A stretch of DNA of 64,000 nucleotides from Mantamonas sphyraenae (taxonomy: Eukaryota; CRuMs; Mantamonadidae): positions 124,001-188,000 of the forward strand of contig JAPMXV010000029.1 of assembly GCA_026936335.1 (NCBI GenBank), written 5' to 3'. The stretch's first letter is position 1. Each line of letters starts with the position of its first letter. A program made the position numbers and the translations under genes. Below, one piece after another: positions 21,051-30,025 of the stretch. The notes under the pieces were generated by a model. It worked only from the letters and a program-made list of their open reading frames with translations. It was not told the origin of the DNA and ran no database searches.

Positions 21051-21502
21051 GGTCACAAGTTGAGAGTCACAACGATCCGCGCCTGTTGGAGGAAGGGGTG
21101 AAACACAGCCCATTCATGCTGGTGACAAAAGGGATGTACGACGCCATGGGAGGAAGCAAGTGTGGACAGGCTGTGCAGAAGAGGTGGGAGGAGACAGAGT
21201 TGCTGCGGCAGCAGATCCCTGCAAACCGGGTCAAGTGGGCCCGTGATCTGCTGTCCCGCACTGAACATGGACGCTATCGGTCTCATGATTCATTGCTCCC
21301 CCTGCAAGTGCTGTGGGAGTGTGGTTACGACTTTGGAGAGGATGATTGGGTGGAGAACGTTTCCCGGGAAGGTGCTCTGTTCTTGGCCTCACTGGGTGTC
21401 AATGGCAAAGGCAGGCGACACAATGACGCACCAACATGGAACTGGGAACGGAGTTGCAAGGATGATCTGGTCAGACACAGAGCAATCTCCCGTATGTACT
21501 GA
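21050..21502 (+). pseudogene. F-box-like gene copy E, 3' fragment
   Basis: An open frame reading NDPRLLEEGVKHSPFMLV, then KGMYDAMGG, KRWEETELLRQQ, LLPLQVLWECGYDFG and ALFLASLGV, ending ISRMY. It matches the C-terminal 145 residues of copies C and D (for example PFMLVTRGMYEAMGG and ADFLASLGI). It has no start of its own and is separated from its exon 1 by the Fanzor-like element. The frame has stayed open. Confidence 0.8.
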
Positions 21503-21645
21503 TTATCACCCTCCCCTCCCCAACCACCCAACCACCCTCTCCATCACCTCATCCGGCAACGTCACCCACCCCTCCCACCCACCCCTCTCCACATACTCCT
21601 CCATCCCCCCACACGCAAACATCGCCTCCCTCTCCTCCCCATTCA

Positions 21646-22923
21646 TCACCAACGCCACCTCCATCGCCCCATCCACCCACCCACCCAATGCAACTCCCTC
21701 CTCCACCCTCCCCCCCTCACCTCCCTCCCCAACTCCACACCCACCTCCGCCCCCCACCCCCTCAACATCTCCACAACCTCCCACCGCCCTTCCCGCACCG
21801 CCACCTCCAACGCCGTCCCTTCCCACCCCGCCCACGTATCCACCGCCACGCCCCACTCCATCAACGCCTCCATCCTCTCCACATCCCCCTCCTGCGCCGC
21901 CTTCACAAACGCCCTCCCCTTCTCCCGGTTCCTCTCTAGCGCCTCCAAACCACACCCGTCCATGTCCCACACCACCCGATTCTCTTCCACCGCCTCCCTC
22001 AACGCCGCCACCCCATCTTCCCAAATCCCGCACGTCCTCAAATCCACCACCTGCAACGCCCGGTTCGTCCTCAGCACCCTGGCCATCGCCTCTGCCCCTC
22101 CATCGCCGATGTCGTTTCCGGCCAAATTCAACTCCTGCAACCCTCCATTGCCCAGCCCCTCCACACCCTCACACCCGATCCCGTTGAAGGAAACATTCAA
22201 CGATCGCAGCACCCCATTCACTGCCAACATCTCACCAAACGCACACGCCCCTGCGTCCCCCATCTCATTCTGCGCGCAGTCCACCTTCCACACCCTGCCG
22301 TTCTCTCGCAATCCCTCCGCCAGCGCCACTGCTCCCGCACTGCCAATCCCTCCTCGGTGCAGGTCCAACACCTGCAGCCCCTCATTCCCCACCAACGCCG
22401 CCCCAATCGCAACCGCTCCCTCGTCCCCGATCTCATTCATCCCAATGCCCAGCTCCTCCAGCCTTCCATTTCCCTGAAGCCCCGCGGCCAATGCAACGAT
22501 TCCCACCTTGCTGATCCCATTGTAACCCAACTGCAGGCTCCGCAGCTGCCCATTCACCTTGAGGGCCGCCCCAATCGCAGCCGCTCCCTCGTCCCCGATC
22601 TGATTCTCGCCCAGGTCCACCACCTCCAAACGATCATTCCCCGCCAATGACTCGCCCAATGCCTTTCCTCCTGCAGGCCCGATCCGATTGCTGGCCAAGC
22701 TCAGCTCCCGCAAAACACACTCCCTTGTCTCCAGCGCCCGCCCCACAGCCTCTGCCCCTGTATCCCCCACCTGATTCCACCCCAGCTGCAACACTTCCAG
22801 CCCTGTCAGCCCCGCCAGTGCACCCTCGCCCACGCTGTTCCCGCTCACGTCAACCTTCTGCACCCCCGTCCCACCCTTTCCCAGCGCCTTCTTGACCCAC
22901 GCCCGCATCTCCTCCACCCCCAT
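21646..22923 (-). CDS. Leucine-rich repeat (RNase-inhibitor/NLRC3 type) plus ankyrin protein
   Basis: 425 residues from ATG at 22923. About ten LRRs of 27-29 residues have the ribonuclease-inhibitor pattern (LEVLQLGWNQVGDTGAEAV, LEVVDLGENQIGDEGAAAI, LQELNLAGNDIGDGGAEAM). One or two ankyrin-like repeats follow (GRAFVKAAQEGDVERMEALM, GTALEVAVREGRWEVVEMLR). Such proteins bind other proteins; no catalytic domain is present. The end is uncertain: after REVRGGGW the frame becomes Trp/Arg-rich and stops at 21646. A neighbouring frame instead continues with plausible coding (MEVALVMNGEER ... LPDEVMERVVGWLGRGG) to 21506. A run of seven C at about 21710-21716 may be the cause, by a real indel or a base error. 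Its 5' end lies 52 bp from the stop of the next minus-strand gene. Confidence 0.78.
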   Translation of the reverse strand: MGVEEMRAWVKKALGKGGTGVQKVDVSGNSVGEGALAGLTGLEVLQLGWNQVGDTGAEAVGRALETRECVLRELSLASNRIGPAGGKALGESLAGNDRLEVVDLGENQIGDEGAAAIGAALKVNGQLRSLQLGYNGISKVGIVALAAGLQGNGRLEELGIGMNEIGDEGAVAIGAALVGNEGLQVLDLHRGGIGSAGAVALAEGLRENGRVWKVDCAQNEMGDAGACAFGEMLAVNGVLRSLNVSFNGIGCEGVEGLGNGGLQELNLAGNDIGDGGAEAMARVLRTNRALQVVDLRTCGIWEDGVAALREAVEENRVVWDMDGCGLEALERNREKGRAFVKAAQEGDVERMEALMEWGVAVDTWAGWEGTALEVAVREGRWEVVEMLRGWGAEVGVELGREVRGGGWRRELHWVGGWMGRWRWRW

Positions 22924-22975
22924 CCTACTCCATGCCACACTCAACACCGCACCACCCTCTCCATCACCACCCGTT

Positions 22976-25411
22976 TCATTGTTCGCTCACGCGCTGCCTC
23001 TTTCCACCCCGCCCTTCCTCAAACTCATTCTGTGGCGCATAAAACCCAACCTGCGTCACCCTGTGATCCAACACGGCTTCCACCGCATCCCTCGCCCCGC
23101 CGTTCACCAACCTTGCCGTCTGCTCCACCACCCCTTCCCCACGCGGCCGCTTTGCACGCGATGCACTCGCCACCAGCCTGCCACTGTCCTCCTCTGCTGC
23201 TGCCGCCGCGGCTTTGTTCGCCTTTGCCTTGAGCGCACGCCGTTTCGACTCTGCAATGATGTTTGGCGGTCGAAAGATCCCGTGTCGCCGTTTGTACAGC
23301 CCGCACGGATTGCACAGCAGCTCCCCGTCCACGTGCCGCCAGCTGTTTGTCTTTGTCGCCCTGCAGTGCGGGTTGGCGCATACCTCTCCTTCGCCTCCTT
23401 CCTCCCCTTCATCCTCATCCTCCCCTTCATCCCCCTCCTCCTCCTCCTCCTCCTCCTCCCCGCCCCCCTCCTCCCCCTCCCGCCTACCCTCCACCTCCAT
23501 GCCACCTGCCTCGTTCACCTCTTCCCTGCGCTGGCTCGGATCCAGCCGGCGCCACCACGAGTTCTCCCCTGCCCCGGCCCTCGCCTGCACCTCCTGGTTG
23601 ATCTGCTGCAGTCGCTGCCACGCCAGAAATTGCACAAACACAGGCGACAGGTGCTGCACCATGGCAATCGGCGACACAAACACATTGGGCAGCTCGGGCA
23701 CCTCCTGTGTCTTTCCTCCTCTTTGTCGTCGCCCCTCCTGACCTTGCTCCTCCTCCCGCTTCTTGCCCACAAACGTGTCGTAGTCCATCACTTTCGTCGC
23801 GTCCGGCATCGCCGTGTCACGCAGCTGCTTCTGCAACGTCAGCAGGTGCGTCAAACTCACCGCATTGCTGCTATCGTTGTCCATCAGCGATGGCCACTGC
23901 TGTGCCTGCAGCTGGTGCTCGTACGTCGACAGCACCGTGCGCCACTGCTCCACCGCATCCCGTCCTTCTGGCCGCGTGTACATGCTCGCCCCGTTGGCCG
24001 CCTCGGCGTACCGCGCCTGGTACACCTCTGCTTGCGGGTCGTGCACACGTCGACGGTAGTGCAGTGGGCCCGGACGCATGCGCAGCGGCGGCTGCACGTC
24101 GCCTTCGCCCAGCAGATTCGCCGCTGGCGGCCTATCGCTGCGGCGCCCTTGTGCCGCCGCGTACCCACGCCGCGCCGCCGCAGGCGTCAGATCCGGCATG
24201 TCAAAGTTGAGCAGAAACGTTTGCTGTGTGCTAAACGGCCTGTTGGCTCGCTTGCTGCTGTGTGCCGGGCATGCCCAGTCGCCCGGCGGCGCAACCTCCA
24301 GCGGCGGATCCAGGCATTCCATGTGGTACGACCGTTCGCAACGGTCGCACAGCAGCAGTTCCCCCGAGTGATGGCACACAAAGCAAAACTCGTCGTTGAT
24401 GTCGATCTTGTCCTCGTTGGCCAGATCCTCACGCTTCTGCTGCGTAGACTCGTCCCCCGTCGCGTCTCGCGAGTACAGCGCACGTGCCGTCAGTGCCACC
24501 ACACGCGACGATGCTGTGGGTGGCAATGGCACCTCCAACGGCGCCTGGTCGTGCAGCATGACCCGTGTCGGACGCACCAGGTCTGCAAACCCGTTGTCAC
24601 CCTGCGTGCCTCCCGATTGTGCCTCCAGCTGCCGATCCAACATGCGCACGTCCACAGCCGCGCCCAAGCGTTCGTTGCGCACGTCCTGCGTCCCTTTCAG
24701 TTCCTTCTGCGTCGCTGGCTCCAGGTACTCCACGGGCATCTGGAACGCCTCGCTGCGCTGGCCCGTCGCCTTGTCCAGGATGGCCTGTGCCGCTGTCGTG
24801 TGTGGCGACAGTGTGGCCAGACGCGTCGTCAGCACCTTGTGCCGGCACGGGTCGCACAGAAAGTGCTCCTCGTACGGCCTGCGAATCTCTCGCTGCGACA
24901 TGTACGTCCGCAGGTACTCCACCAGCTGCTTTTCCGAGCTGATGGGAGGGTTCACACACCGTGGGTGCATGATGGAAGCGCATGCTGTGCACGTGTACAG
25001 GTTCTGCATGTAGTCTGTGTGATGACACGCGCGGCACTCGGCCTGCGCCAGGCCCCCGCCTCCCGCTGCCTCGCCCGTGTGTCTCTTGCCACTCTTGATC
25101 CGTGCCCGTGTGTTGCCTGGCGTCGGACTTGGCACCTCGACCCTGCGTTCTGTTGCTCCCTTGCCCCTGCTGCTGCTGCTCCTCGCTTCCGTCTCCTCTG
25201 CTTCTTCTTCCTCCTCCTGCTCTTCTTCGCTGGAATGCGACTCCTCCTCCTCCTCCTCCTCCGACTCCACCTCTTCACTCTCCGCCACAGACACTGGCGA
25301 CGATCGCTCCGACGACGCCCTCGATTCCTCGTCCGACCCTTCGTCCTCCGAACCCGATGCTTCGTGGTACCGCCGCGGTGGCTTTGTGTTGCGCCGAGGC
25401 CGTGAGTGCAT
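22976..25411 (-). CDS. PHD-finger and GATA-type zinc-finger chromatin protein
   Basis: 811 residues, single exon, ATG at 25411. An acidic/Ser-rich N-terminus (residues 20-100) is followed by an atypical Cys/His-rich finger (ECRACHHTDYMQNLYTC ... HPRCV ... FLCDPCRH, about 124-195). A canonical PHD finger follows (FCFVCHHSGELLLCDRC ... HMECLDPPL ... WACPAH, about 341-385). After a long helical middle comes a second acidic block, then a GATA-like finger (CANPHC ... SWR ... LCNPCGLYKRRHG, about 678-712) and a basic tail. PHD fingers read histone tails and GATA fingers bind DNA, so a nuclear transcription or chromatin role is likely. In the GATA finger the first Cys pair is C-x4-C instead of the usual C-x2-C. 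The gene starts away from the EF-hand-like gene at 26344. Confidence 0.85.
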   Translation of the reverse strand: MHSRPRRNTKPPRRYHEASGSEDEGSDEESRASSERSSPVSVAESEEVESEEEEEEESHSSEEEQEEEEEAEETEARSSSSRGKGATERRVEVPSPTPGNTRARIKSGKRHTGEAAGGGGLAQAECRACHHTDYMQNLYTCTACASIMHPRCVNPPISSEKQLVEYLRTYMSQREIRRPYEEHFLCDPCRHKVLTTRLATLSPHTTAAQAILDKATGQRSEAFQMPVEYLEPATQKELKGTQDVRNERLGAAVDVRMLDRQLEAQSGGTQGDNGFADLVRPTRVMLHDQAPLEVPLPPTASSRVVALTARALYSRDATGDESTQQKREDLANEDKIDINDEFCFVCHHSGELLLCDRCERSYHMECLDPPLEVAPPGDWACPAHSSKRANRPFSTQQTFLLNFDMPDLTPAAARRGYAAAQGRRSDRPPAANLLGEGDVQPPLRMRPGPLHYRRRVHDPQAEVYQARYAEAANGASMYTRPEGRDAVEQWRTVLSTYEHQLQAQQWPSLMDNDSSNAVSLTHLLTLQKQLRDTAMPDATKVMDYDTFVGKKREEEQGQEGRRQRGGKTQEVPELPNVFVSPIAMVQHLSPVFVQFLAWQRLQQINQEVQARAGAGENSWWRRLDPSQRREEVNEAGGMEVEGRREGEEGGGEEEEEEEEGDEGEDEDEGEEGGEGEVCANPHCRATKTNSWRHVDGELLCNPCGLYKRRHGIFRPPNIIAESKRRALKAKANKAAAAAAEEDSGRLVASASRAKRPRGEGVVEQTARLVNGGARDAVEAVLDHRVTQVGFYAPQNEFEEGRGGKRQRVSEQ
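23400..23475. repeat. CTC-rich trinucleotide repeat coding for the poly-Glu block
   Basis: Repeated TCC/CTC triplets on the plus strand, read as GAG/GAA (Glu) on the minus strand within the PHD/GATA gene just before the GATA finger. Confidence 0.8.
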
Positions 25412-26343
25412 GGCCACGTGAAAATTCAGGGTTGCTCACGCACGCGCACCCCACCCACACGCCCCTTCCCACTGCCCCCACGCCTCTTTATCTCTGCTAC
25501 TGTGCCTCTGCATCCCCTTGACCCCCCGCGTGCCTTGGTACGGTCTCTGCGGGCACGGCCTGCGCCCGAAACGGCGCCCTGACGGTTCCGCACCTGCGTC
25601 TCACTTTGCCTTCTCGCAACGGCCACGTGATGGTGCATAGCACACACAAACCAGGGTTTGCGCATGGCGCGCACAGTGTGTGTGGATGGGACGACGTGGT
25701 AGCGCGTACATTTGTGCCACAGGCCTCGGGTGTGGAGCCGGAAGGATTGCCGCTCCTCCACAGGTGCATGGAGACTGTACGAGTCGACCCACCTGCGTGA
25801 CATCTGTTTCCACTGTCCATGCGACCTGGTTTCTCGTGTGCTGTTCCACCTGCAGCTGTTCTGCCTTGTGTCCGCCTGCCAGAGTGCCGTTCCCTACCCG
25901 GTCGGACGTCACGTCCACACGACCCGCACTCACGCCTTCCACCGTCCTTTGTGTCCACAAAGAGTGGATCGGCGCCGCCAAACAACGATGAGATGTGTGT
26001 GCAACGTCAACCGGTCGCAGAGTGGCACAACGTCGCCCAGCACCCCCCCCGGCAGACACGAACCCAGTCTGCTTGCCTGCGTACACACGACCCTTCCACT
26101 GAAACGGCGTATGATGCGTGTTGCACGTCTCTGTGACTGGATTGGAGACTGCGCTGGCACGCGTGGGACCCTACGGCCCCCCACCCACCTCTCCGGCATG
26201 ATTTCCCATCCTCTCATCGCAAAGCAACGCCACACACCATCATGCCACTCCTCCCTCCTCCCTCCTCCCTCCTCCCCCCCCCCCCCCACCCCGCTTCTCC
26301 CCAGGGTGCAGCGCCTCCTCACCAACAGCAATTCCGGCGGCCC
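25412..26343. promoter_or_regulatory. Divergent intergenic region of about 930 bp
   Basis: Lies between the starts of the PHD/GATA gene (minus) and the EF-hand-like gene (plus). Minus-strand ORFs here are Arg/Gly/Ala-rich and without domains. A C run occupies about 26277-26287. An in-frame ATG at 26242 upstream of the next gene would add a Pro-rich leader that reads through this C run, which is why the ATG at 26344 is preferred. Confidence 0.5.
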
Positions 26344-27699
26344 ATGTCCAGCCCACACCCGGAGCTCGCACACCTGTTCTCGACGTCTGCGTCGAAGCGC
26401 ATTTCGTCGGACAAGTTGCTGTCGGTGCTGCACGACATTGACCTGGAGCTGAGCCAGGACGATCTCGACGCCCTGCTGGACAACCTGGAGGACTACGACC
26501 CACACGCGGGTCTGGACTACGACCAGTTCATCCACCTTTTGGAGCTTCTGCGTCGCTCTCTCCATGCAAACGACGCAGCCGCCGAGGTCTTTGACGACAT
26601 CCGCCGCGCAAAGAGCGTGAAGAACCCGAGCCGCGATCCCGCCGCCGAACTGTCCCTGCAGCAGCGAGGCAACTCCGCCCTGCGAGACGACGCCAGCGAT
26701 GGCAACAGCAGCGATGGCGACAAAGTTGACGAGCTGCTGCTGTTTGTCCAGGCTCTCCCAGACGCACTGGTGCAGGAAATCAACACGGCTTTCGGCCAGG
26801 ACAACCCGGACGCGCCAATCAGTGCGTTGAAGCCACTGGTGCGCACTCTGACACGCAACAAAGACCGCACATTTGTCAAGCGCTTCCAAGAGGCGCTGGG
26901 TGCGCGAAAAGGCCGTGTGGAAAAGACGGTGTTCCTGCGCGCACTCTTCACCTTTCGCGAGCGACTGGCGCTGGACACGCTGGTGATGCAGCACAACAGC
27001 AACCTGACAGCGGGCACCACCACCACCACCACCACCACCACCAGCAGCAGCAGCGGCGGCGCCCGATCCTCGGACCCGCGTGGCACGCTGGCATGGGCGG
27101 TGGCGTTGGATGTGGATGTCTTTCTGGCCGAGACACTCGCGGTGGCAGACGCACACATGCAGGCGGGGCATGCTAGCCAAGCCCAGGGAATTCTACAGGC
27201 GGTGCAGCAGCTGCTGAGGTGTCACCATTTGCAGCCGTCGTCGAAAAACTCTGGCTTTTGGCCGCGGTTCGAGCAGCTGCAGGAGGACGTGAGTGCAGCG
27301 ATGGACGGGCAGGACGAGGAGGAAACACCTGTGCAGGGGCGTGTGGGTGTGCTGCGATCGGCCTCGTTGACAGGCAAGCACCTGCGTGATCGAGAGCAGA
27401 GTGTCGAGTCGGTGGGATCGGATGGCCCAGCAGTGGGGGACGAAAACACAGCAGAGGTGGTGGCGTCGCTACACAAGCGAGTCAAAAAGTACAAGCGGCA
27501 GGTCAATGAGCTGCGCGGCGAGAACACGCGCTTGTCCAGGGCCAGGGATCACGAGGCTTCATTGCGGAAGCAGCTCGAGGCGCAATTGGCAGAGAGGGTG
27601 GAAGAAGACACGCCGTTGCTAAGGACAAGTGGTGGTGCCAGTGGTGGTGGGGCAGGTTCTGAAGGAGGCAGTGGATGTGGTCAATGTGTTTTGTTGTAG
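26344..27699 (+). CDS. EF-hand-like coiled-coil protein with C-terminal CaaX (CVLL) box
   Basis: 451 residues from ATG 26344 (MSSPHPELAHLF). An EF-hand-like helical pair occupies residues 15-70 (SSDKLLSVLHDIDLELSQDD, DYDPHAGLDYDQFIHLL). The loop DYDPHAGLDYDQF lacks some canonical Ca-binding positions, so binding may be lost. A Thr/Ser repeat (CAC/ACC codons) lies mid-protein near 27018-27050. The 375-425 region is a coiled coil (LHKRVKKYKRQVNELRGENT). The last residues, CGQCVLL, form a CaaX prenylation box ending in Leu, which by the general rule favours geranylgeranylation; a second Cys lies three residues before. Inferred role: a membrane-attached scaffold. The in-frame ATG at 26242 could give a longer form with a Pro-rich leader. 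No family name is recognised. Confidence 0.8.
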   Translation: MSSPHPELAHLFSTSASKRISSDKLLSVLHDIDLELSQDDLDALLDNLEDYDPHAGLDYDQFIHLLELLRRSLHANDAAAEVFDDIRRAKSVKNPSRDPAAELSLQQRGNSALRDDASDGNSSDGDKVDELLLFVQALPDALVQEINTAFGQDNPDAPISALKPLVRTLTRNKDRTFVKRFQEALGARKGRVEKTVFLRALFTFRERLALDTLVMQHNSNLTAGTTTTTTTTTSSSSGGARSSDPRGTLAWAVALDVDVFLAETLAVADAHMQAGHASQAQGILQAVQQLLRCHHLQPSSKNSGFWPRFEQLQEDVSAAMDGQDEEETPVQGRVGVLRSASLTGKHLRDREQSVESVGSDGPAVGDENTAEVVASLHKRVKKYKRQVNELRGENTRLSRARDHEASLRKQLEAQLAERVEEDTPLLRTSGGASGGGAGSEGGSGCGQCVLL

Positions 27700-27942
27700 T
27701 TCGTTCCCGCTCGAATCACAAATACAGTCACCACAGAGCACGCCATACACATTGCACAAGAGCACAAGATTGCAACCATCATGCCGTGATGGTGGTGCAT
27801 TGAACATGCACTGACAAAGCGCGACGACCCCGACAACCAAATTCTTGCTTCTGGTGGGTTGATGCGTTGGTGCTTGCAAGCGTCAAGTGAGCTGAACAGG
27901 GTCAGGATCTGACACACTTGCGTTTGACGATTGGCACAGTCG

Positions 27943-28558
27943 ATGGAGGCAGCGTGGAAGCGTGCACGGGACGCGTTTGGAAAGGGAGAGCTGGAAGAAT
28001 GTGCTAGGCAGTGGGAGGCGCTGCTGGGGATGGAAAGCATGCCGACTGGAAAGCGGGCTCTGGTTTGGGCGTAGGTTGGGTGGTGGTGAAGTGCGGGAGA
28101 GGAGGAGAACGCTGTTGAAGCGAGCGGGGACCTCCCTGAGCGGACAGACTGACCCTGGGGGTGTGGGGCCTGTGGGTCGTAGCAACATGGCACTCGTCAA
28201 ATACAAGCTGGAAGCGTATGACGAGGCGGTGGACGCGTGCAAAGAGGCCCTGGCTTGCGATGGAGAGTGCGGGATCGCCTTTCTGAGAATGGGCATGGCC
28301 CTGGAGCGGCTGGATAGAGGCGACGAGGCCAAAAAGGTGTATGCAAAGGGCGCCCAGGTCCAGGGCGACATAGCCATGACGTCGTGGATGCAGGGGCTTG
28401 CTGATGGGAGCAAGAACAGTGCGGGGAAGGCTGTGAACCACGCGGAAGATGACGGTGACGTGCAGCAGGAAGAAGGCGATGAGGCACAGTTGTGGTATGG
28501 ACTTGCAACAGGTGGGATTGTAATTGTGTGGGGCGTGGTGTCTTTGTTGTGGCAGTGA
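27943..28558 (+). CDS. Small tail-anchored TPR protein
   Basis: Two exons, 27943-28070 and 28183-28558, give 167 residues. The 112-bp intron (GTAGGT ... TCGTAG) joins two frames to make an unbroken tetratricopeptide pair: RALVWANMALVKYKLEAYDE, then AVDACKEALACDGECGIAFL and ALERLDRGDEAKKVYAKGAQ. The N-terminus is another helical pair (MEAAWKRARDAFGKGELEEC). An acidic linker is followed by a single hydrophobic segment at the extreme C-terminus (LWYGLATGGIVIVWGVVSLL then WQ). The layout of TPRs facing the cytosol with a C-terminal anchor resembles organelle receptors or Fis1-type proteins, but the sequence is not clearly any of them. The gene converges with the next one: the stops are 52 bp apart. 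Confidence 0.8.
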
Positions 28559-28610
28559 ACCGCCAATCTCTCTCCCTCTCCACTCTCTCCTCTCCCTCTC
28601 CCTCCCCACC

Positions 28611-29676
28611 TCACTCGCTCGCCTGGACCTCCTCCACCTTTTCCTCCTCCTTCTTCCCCTTTGTCTCCACGTACACCTCCTTGTCGCTATCCTCTCCGTC
28701 CGACGACTCTTCATCCAGATCTTCCACACGGTCGCCTCCTGCCCCTGCTGCACCCTGTCGACCCTGATCCTGGAACCTTGACACGTCCTGCTTGAACGTC
28801 GGATGCGTGGTCACCCACTTCTGAAAGTCTTGCAGAAGCTGCAGCCCCAACACTGTGTCAGCGACGAGCCCCCCCCCCCTTCCCCCCTCTCAACCCCCCT
28901 TCCACAACAACTCACCAAATACGCCTCCAAATCCAAATCCTCTCCCCTCAGTCCCGGCGCAGACACAATCCTCTCGATCAACCGAATCTGCTCCGTCTTG
29001 AACTTTTCGATCAACACACGCCTTTCCTGCGGCCTAAACACCCTCACTACGCTCCCCCCCCCAAAACACCCATGTCAGCCATCGCATCGCCCCTCACTCA
29101 ATCCCCCCCCCTCATTCCCCCCCCCTCATTCCCCCCCCCCAATCCCCCTGTCCCCCCCTCATTCCCCATGGCAACTTCCGAATCCTCTCCTTCTTCTCAT
29201 CATTCAAATCCAAATGCTGCTCCAAGCGCTTCTTAATCTTCTTCTGGGCCCGCTTCTCCGAAACACCCTCGGTGACAATGGGCAACGCCAAACTCTCATG
29301 CACCTTGTCAATCAACGAGTCCCGGTCATAGATGTTCCCCATGTACACGTTGCGCTCCACCAGCAACTGCTTCAGCTCCTTGATGCTCAGATGCGTCAGC
29401 GAGGCACGCGTCGGATACTTCTTCAACACCTCTTCCTCCTTTTTGTCCAGTTCGTCCGGCTCTCCCTCTTCCTCGCTCTCGCTCTCCTCCTCGCTTTCGC
29501 TCCCTTCCTCCTCCAGTGCCTTGACATCCTCCGGTGTCACCTCCACCGCCGCCTCGTCCACGTCGTCCTTGGCCACTGGCACCTCGCCCACAATCGACGA
29601 CATGCCCACCGCTGCGCTTCCCGCTGCTCCGGGCCGCTGTCCCACTGCGTCGTCCTCTGCAAAGTCGTCTCCTCCG

Positions 29677-29708
<32 letters not shown>

Positions 29709-29912
29709 TTCCTCCTCATCGTCATCGTCGTCATCGTCCTCCTCATCGTTCTCAGCCCCTCCTTGCGCTTGCCTCCCCTCTCCACCTCCCCGTTTCCCCT
29801 CCTCCTGCTCCCCGGCCCCTCCCGTTGCCCCTTCCACTGCATCCATCACACACAACACGCTCAAGCACAACAGCACCAAAACCAACACTGCGTTCACTCC
29901 CTTGGCATTCAT
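28611..29912 (-). CDS. Acidic secretory-pathway protein with SAP-like helical motif
   Basis: Probable exons on the minus strand are 29912-29176, 29033-28916 and 28838-28611, giving 360 residues. The N-terminus is a signal peptide (MNAKGVNAVLVLVLLCLSVL). A long Asp/Glu tract follows (residues 45-75). A SAP-like two-helix motif lies near residue 175 (HLSIKELKQLLVERN then DRDSLIDKV). A basic helical region (KRAQKKIKKRLEQHLDLNDE) leads through RIRK-PQERRVLIEKFKTEQ, across the first junction, to the C-terminus (LLQDFQKWVTTHPTFKQDV), which ends in acidic repeats. There is no KDEL-type signal. The second intron (77 bp, GTGAGT ... CTGCAG) is good. The first (142 bp) uses a weak donor (GTTGCC) amid G runs and is less sure. 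Probably an ER or secreted protein; the function is unknown. Confidence 0.68.
29672..29751. repeat. (CGT/CAT)n trinucleotide repeat coding poly-Asp/Glu
   Basis: On the minus strand this reads GAC/GAT/GAG triplets, the acidic tract of the gene at 28611-29912. The plus-strand ORF through it (poly-Ser) is a shadow. Confidence 0.85.
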
Positions 29913-30025
29913 GCTCTCCAAAAAAGCTCCCTAAAAGTTCAAAAAGAAAAGTGTGGCACCGCCGTCGCCGGCGCCACGTCGTCGCCACAGCCCGACCCCT
30001 TTCCGCTGCCCCGCCCACTCGAACC
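29913..30025. promoter_or_regulatory. Short head-to-head promoter region (113 bp)
   Basis: Separates the ATGs of the acidic secretory protein (minus) and the DIP2-like gene (plus), so any core promoter is probably shared or overlapping. It contains an A-rich stretch (AAAGTTCAAAAAGAAAAG) unusual for this GC-rich region. Confidence 0.5.

Noticed and set aside
22892-25405. 837-codon plus-strand ORF opposite the PHD/GATA gene
   Set aside because: Low-complexity Arg/Leu/His/Cys translation with no domain; the minus strand carries the real zinc fingers.
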